Assembly (NCBI GenBank): GCA_963677085.2
Contig: CAXXFH010000004.1
Span: 5,332,001 to 5,396,000 of the forward strand
DNA: 64,000 bases
From: G963677085 sp963677085
Lineage (GTDB): Bacteria > Planctomycetota > Planctomycetia > Pirellulales > Thermoguttaceae
Direction: 5' to 3'
Part shown: one piece after another, positions 62,955 through 64,000 of the stretch
How positions within the stretch are numbered: the first letter of the stretch is position 1
Layout of the letters: each line of letters begins with the position of its first letter
Translations under genes and position numbers: made by a program
Notes under the pieces: generated by a model
Told to the model about the DNA's origin: nothing
Databases searched by the model: none
The model's input: only the letters and a program-made list of their open reading frames with translations

Positions 62955-63722
62955 TTAGCTGGCACTACGTCGCCGAGCGCCGAATCCGGCCAACCCCACA
63001 GCTCCCATTGCCAACAACAACCAGGTTGACGGCTCGGGAACCGCTGCGATGGCTTCCTCAGCCGTGGTGGCAAAAGCCACATTCGAAAATTCCCAACGGT
63101 TATTGCTGGCGTCCGACACGAATGCAAATAGATCGAACGAAGCGTCGCCGCTGGCGGTCTTCTTGTGTTCGGTTGTGTGATACGGTGTGCTTCCGGTAAT
63201 AGTCACCGCATCGTTTGAACTCGCGTTGAAGTCGATATGAACCAGAAAGGTCATCGGCAGGTTCGGGCTCACGTCGATCCGGTTGCTGAGGTCGGCATTA
63301 CCGGTCAGCGCGCCGAAAATGCTGTATGCATGGGCCGCCACGTTGTCGCCCACGCCGAGAACCTCGGTCGTGTCGCGGCTGATCAGACCGCCACCCCGGG
63401 CACCGCTGGGGCTTGTTAGGCCACCAACCGCACCTGGGGGATCGGGCATGTAGGTTGCACCGCCTTCGCGGTCGAGGGGTCGGGCGATAAAAGCGTAGTA
63501 AAGGTCGCCGTCGATCGTTCCGCCTCCGACCGTACTGGAGGTTGCGTCCCATAGGCCCGCGGTCGTGAAAGCTGCCGTATCGAGGGTAAGGTCAATACGA
63601 TCTTCACTACCCAGCGGTGTAGTTATTCCGCCAGGGCCTACTTGAATCAGCTCGGCGTTGGCTGTTGCCCAGGAGAAAGCAATCCAAGCGAAGCCAGTGG
63701 TCACGGTTAGGACTTTGTTCAT
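62955..63722 (-). CDS. PEP-CTERM protein
   Basis: A 255-aa exported protein. Signal peptide residues about 1-23 (TTGFAWIAFSWATANAE). The body is beta-rich with no recognised domain (LIQVGPGGITTPLGSED; DLYYAFIARPLDREGGA). The C-terminal sorting signal is VPEPSTWLLLAMGAVGLAG plus RRRSAS. AAAGGGGAG precedes ATG 63722. Exosortase substrate; function unknown. Confidence 0.8.
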   Translation of the reverse strand: MNKVLTVTTGFAWIAFSWATANAELIQVGPGGITTPLGSEDRIDLTLDTAAFTTAGLWDATSSTVGGGTIDGDLYYAFIARPLDREGGATYMPDPPGAVGGLTSPSGARGGGLISRDTTEVLGVGDNVAAHAYSIFGALTGNADLSNRIDVSPNLPMTFLVHIDFNASSNDAVTITGSTPYHTTEHKKTASGDASFDLFAFVSDASNNRWEFSNVAFATTAEEAIAAVPEPSTWLLLAMGAVGLAGFGARRRSAS

Positions 63723-63896
63723 CGTGGTATCTCCCCTTTCGGACTCGTTCGTGTGCTTGCGATAAGAGCACGTCTTGATAGATTTCAGCAGCGTACGCCG
63801 AGTACGCGACTGTTCGTGTTGGTTGTTGGGCATGCTTGTTCTCGTAGCGTATGTGGTTTGTCCATTTCGTGTGGTCGTGTTCGGGGGCAAACCTTG

Positions 63897-64000
63897 TTAT
63901 CGTTTGTCTGCCTGTTCGATGGGCGGAGGCAATACGGATTCGGCTGTCAGCCCGATACGCAACTCGTCCCAGCTCATCGCCGGGATGTCGGAAGCGAGAC
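63897..64000 (-). CDS. C-terminal end of a gene running off the window
   Basis: A partial frame on the minus strand, with the stop at 63897-63899. The last 30 residues, SWDELRIGLTAESVLPPP then IEQADKR, read like a real protein C-terminus, but I do not recognise the family. The 5' part is outside the window. Confidence 0.4.
   Translation of the reverse strand, partial: LASDIPAMSWDELRIGLTAESVLPPPIEQADKR

Noticed and set aside
1..64000. tRNA or rRNA genes
   Set aside because: I found no T-loop consensus with a foldable cloverleaf and no rRNA-like block.
1..64000. CRISPR array
   Set aside because: No regularly spaced direct repeats with unique spacers; the repeats seen are palindromic hairpins and MITE-like elements.

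Overview
The window (GC-rich apart from one island near 19.2-20.1 kb) looks like chromosomal DNA of a planctomycete, most likely a Pirellulales-type member of Planctomycetota. The lineage markers are three DUF1559 pseudopilin-like proteins, five proteins ending in PEP-CTERM sorting signals, several Tat-exported sugar oxidoreductases, a ThuA-like protein, a ceramidase-like protein and a HINT-domain polymorphic toxin. Assignment to a lineage is inference from gene content; there is no rRNA, tRNA or CRISPR array in the window.

0-16 kb is mostly housekeeping: a UvrD/PcrA-type helicase, a TPR membrane protein with an RluA pseudouridine synthase, aspartyl-tRNA synthetase, a redoxin-like lipoprotein coupled to a separate glutaminase and NAD synthetase, FliG and CheX, then a PTPS-III-type pterin enzyme with an OleB-like hydrolase. 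15-30 kb is accessory: DUF1559 and PEP-CTERM genes, a small lipoprotein, a VanZ-like protein, a compact TM-HINT-toxin gene overlapping a candidate immunity gene, a palindrome cluster, a truncated radical SAM gene, an orphan promoter with a structured segment, a large unrecognised membrane protein, a four-heme lipoprotein, and Tat-exported aldo/keto and Gfo/Idh oxidoreductases with a ThuA-like protein.

30-46 kb is a carbohydrate locus of two converging operons. The rightward one holds a XylR-type regulator, a FucI/AraA-like isomerase, two TIM-barrel proteins and a Gfo/Idh enzyme. The leftward one holds Gfo/Idh, a zinc dehydrogenase, an FGGY kinase, a shikimate-dehydrogenase-like protein, a cupin phosphoglucose isomerase, a 2-hydroxyacid dehydrogenase, a KDPG-type aldolase and a UlaG-like lactonase, followed by a GntR regulator. 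Together they could oxidise or isomerise, phosphorylate and cleave an unidentified sugar or polyol. 46-57 kb adds polysaccharide and lipid hydrolysis: a GH78 rhamnosidase with one frameshift, an AraC regulator, two SGNH-type esterases, an unknown Tat protein and a ceramidase-like enzyme.

57-64 kb carries a PspA/IM30-like (ESCRT-III superfamily) protein followed by a two-module AAA+ ATPase, then a DUF1559 gene, two PEP-CTERM genes, an IS200-type insertion sequence and the end of a further gene. A family of 101-102 bp elements with inverted ends, flanked by T and A and therefore MITE-like, occurs in at least six intact copies, one of them inside the leftward sugar operon. Several other hairpin repeat families fill the intergenic gaps.
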